A stretch of DNA of 27,409 nucleotides from an uncultured Lachnospiraceae bacterium (lineage in GTDB: Bacteria; Bacillota; Clostridia; Lachnospirales; Lachnospiraceae), in NCBI GenBank assembly GCA_910585995.1, contig CAJUGG010000002.1, forward strand, positions 1-27,409, given 5' to 3'. The notes beneath the pieces are model-generated. The model ran no database searches. It was given only the letters and a program-made list of their open reading frames with translations, and had not been told where the DNA came from. Numbering within the stretch: the first letter of the stretch is position 1; every line of letters begins with the position of its first letter. The translations under genes and the position numbers were made by a program. This document shows positions 26,198-27,409 of this stretch, piece by piece.

Positions 26198-27235
26198 TTA
26201 TAAAAATTGCTCTTTATTGGCTAACAATTTAAATTGTTCTATCAGCTCTGCCTGTTTTAAAATAGCATTATAATTTTCTTCACGAACTTTATCATTCCTT
26301 ATACAATTTACAAAATATTTCAAAGATTTACCAAAAGCATCATCTTCAGGTAATTCACTACTTTCCTTAACACCATCTTTTTGAATAATTATTTGTGGCT
26401 TAAAGCCTACAGGAGCAGTCAAAATTCTGTCAGTACTAAGACATCCCTTACTGCCCCATACTTCAAGTTCACATTTATAACTGTTGTCCATACCAAAAGA
26501 CGTCTGAACTGTTAATCCATCTTTATTTTTCAGAACAGCCGAACCATACATGTCAACCTCAAAACCATCTATATAATTTATTTGAGCATAACAAACTTGG
26601 GCAGATTCCCCTAATAGCCAAGAAGCATATTTAATTGTATAACCACCAGCATCTAGTAGAGCCCCTCCTCCTAGCTCCTTACTAAATCTAAAATCAGTTG
26701 CTTTCCTCTTAGGAAATCCAAAAGAAATACGATATAGCCTAACATCTCCAATTTTACCTGATCGTATAATTTCATCAATAGCATGAACTTGTGCATGAAA
26801 TGTAAACATATAATTTTCATGAAATGCGAGACTTTTATCTCTTGCCAACTTCACTAAGCTAAAACTTTTTTTCATCGAAATAGTCGCTGGCTTTTCAACA
26901 ATAACATGTTTATCGTATTCTAATGCCATATTGGCCCATTTAAAATGTAACGCAGGAGGTAAAGGAATATATATCACGTCAATTTCATTTGATGTAACTA
27001 TAGATTCATAACTATTAAATATTTTTCCTCCATATTTTTCTGTAAAAACACATGCTTTTTTATATTCACTTTCTAATTTATTCATAATGATATTCCTATC
27101 TGTAAAGTCAGTACCAAAACGTTCCTCTGCAGAATACATACCCACTCCAATAAATTCCAGCTCTTTTATATTCTGTAATGCTGGCATAAATCTTCGTAAT
27201 GCAATCTCTGATGGACATATAACTCCAATTCTCAT
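26198..27235 (-). CDS. Gfo/Idh/MocA-family oxidoreductase
   Basis: A 345-residue NAD(P)-dependent oxidoreductase. The family signature VEKPATIS is at 113-120 and GGGALLDAGGY at 189-199 is the second-domain motif, with Tyr where many members have His. The N-terminal nucleotide-binding loop reads GVICPSEIA, so the usual GxGxxA glycines are mostly replaced. AGGGA stands about 9 nt before ATG. The gene follows a partial upstream ORF by only 14 nt, consistent with an operon. It probably oxidises or reduces a sugar or nucleotide sugar; the substrate is unknown. It is AT-rich like its neighbours on the right. Confidence 0.85.
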   Translation of the reverse strand: MRIGVICPSEIALRRFMPALQNIKELEFIGVGMYSAEERFGTDFTDRNIIMNKLESEYKKACVFTEKYGGKIFNSYESIVTSNEIDVIYIPLPPALHFKWANMALEYDKHVIVEKPATISMKKSFSLVKLARDKSLAFHENYMFTFHAQVHAIDEIIRSGKIGDVRLYRISFGFPKRKATDFRFSKELGGGALLDAGGYTIKYASWLLGESAQVCYAQINYIDGFEVDMYGSAVLKNKDGLTVQTSFGMDNSYKCELEVWGSKGCLSTDRILTAPVGFKPQIIIQKDGVKESSELPEDDAFGKSLKYFVNCIRNDKVREENYNAILKQAELIEQFKLLANKEQFL

Positions 27236-27249
27236 TTCTATTATTCCCT

Positions 27250-27409
27250 CTATATATTAATTAATGATAACAAGTTTCTTAGCTGAATATTTAGACAATT
27301 ATTAACCTGAACTAGATAATTCAATACGCTATACTCAACCCAAACATATTCTTTACTTAATTCTATATTATCATTCACTCCGATATCGATAATAACATTT
27401 CGATTCTCC
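27250..27409 (-). CDS. Partial CDS, C-terminal 52 residues, unidentified
   Basis: A minus-strand frame open from the window edge to TAG at 27250-27252. It reads ENRNVIIDIGVNDNIE near its start and ends LLSLINI. It stops 14 nt before the oxidoreductase start, with that gene's AGGGA ribosome site directly after, which fits an upstream operon member cut by the edge. The fragment is too short to assign a family. Confidence 0.5.
   Translation of the reverse strand, partial: ENRNVIIDIGVNDNIELSKEYVWVEYSVLNYLVQVNNCLNIQLRNLLSLINI

Overview
This window looks like the chromosome of a Gram-positive, low-to-mid GC Firmicute, most likely a gut Lachnospiraceae-type clostridium. The genus cannot be fixed from sequence alone. 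Reasons: strong AGGAGG-like ribosome sites, a GH25 lysozyme and an M6 protease with fibronectin-III (FN3) tails, and a surface-polysaccharide operon without outer-membrane export genes. Every confident gene lies on the minus strand, so the reading order is from high to low coordinates.

Right end (about 24,700-27,409): an AT-rich segment. It holds the 3' end of an unidentified gene running off the edge, a Gfo/Idh/MocA oxidoreductase and an extended-SDR sugar epimerase/reductase. A short, less AT-rich plus-strand ORF between them may be a mobile-element remnant. This looks like the tail of a second, separately acquired sugar locus.

Middle (17,343-24,661): two large secreted proteins. One is an M6 metalloprotease with a propeller-like region, a Gly/Asn repeat linker and three FN3 domains. 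The other is a GH25 muramidase with about eight FN3 modules, the last three homologous to those of the protease. The muramidase gene has its own predicted promoter, a long hairpin at the very start of its leader, and a strong intrinsic terminator.

Left (164-17,205): a tightly packed 14-gene polysaccharide operon with a predicted promoter at 17,254-17,282. In order it encodes a GT2 glycosyltransferase, a second GT-A type transferase, a Wzx flippase, a GT-C-like membrane protein, a PglF/WbpM-type UDP-GlcNAc 4,6-dehydratase, a DegT aminotransferase, a PglC-type phosphoglycosyl transferase, a GNAT/FemAB-like protein and a GT4 glycosyltransferase. These are followed by a WbpA-type UDP-GlcNAc 6-dehydrogenase, a WbpB-type 3-dehydrogenase, an LpxD-like N-acyltransferase, a stand-alone amino-acid adenylation enzyme and a fold-III PLP decarboxylase.

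My reading is that the operon makes a glycan starting from a bacillosamine-type sugar and containing an amino-hexuronic acid. The last three genes would activate, decarboxylate and attach an amino acid to one of the amino sugars. The carrier protein such chemistry would need is not in the window. At the far left, after the last stop codon, lies a tandemly repeated, highly palindromic element that extends off the edge.
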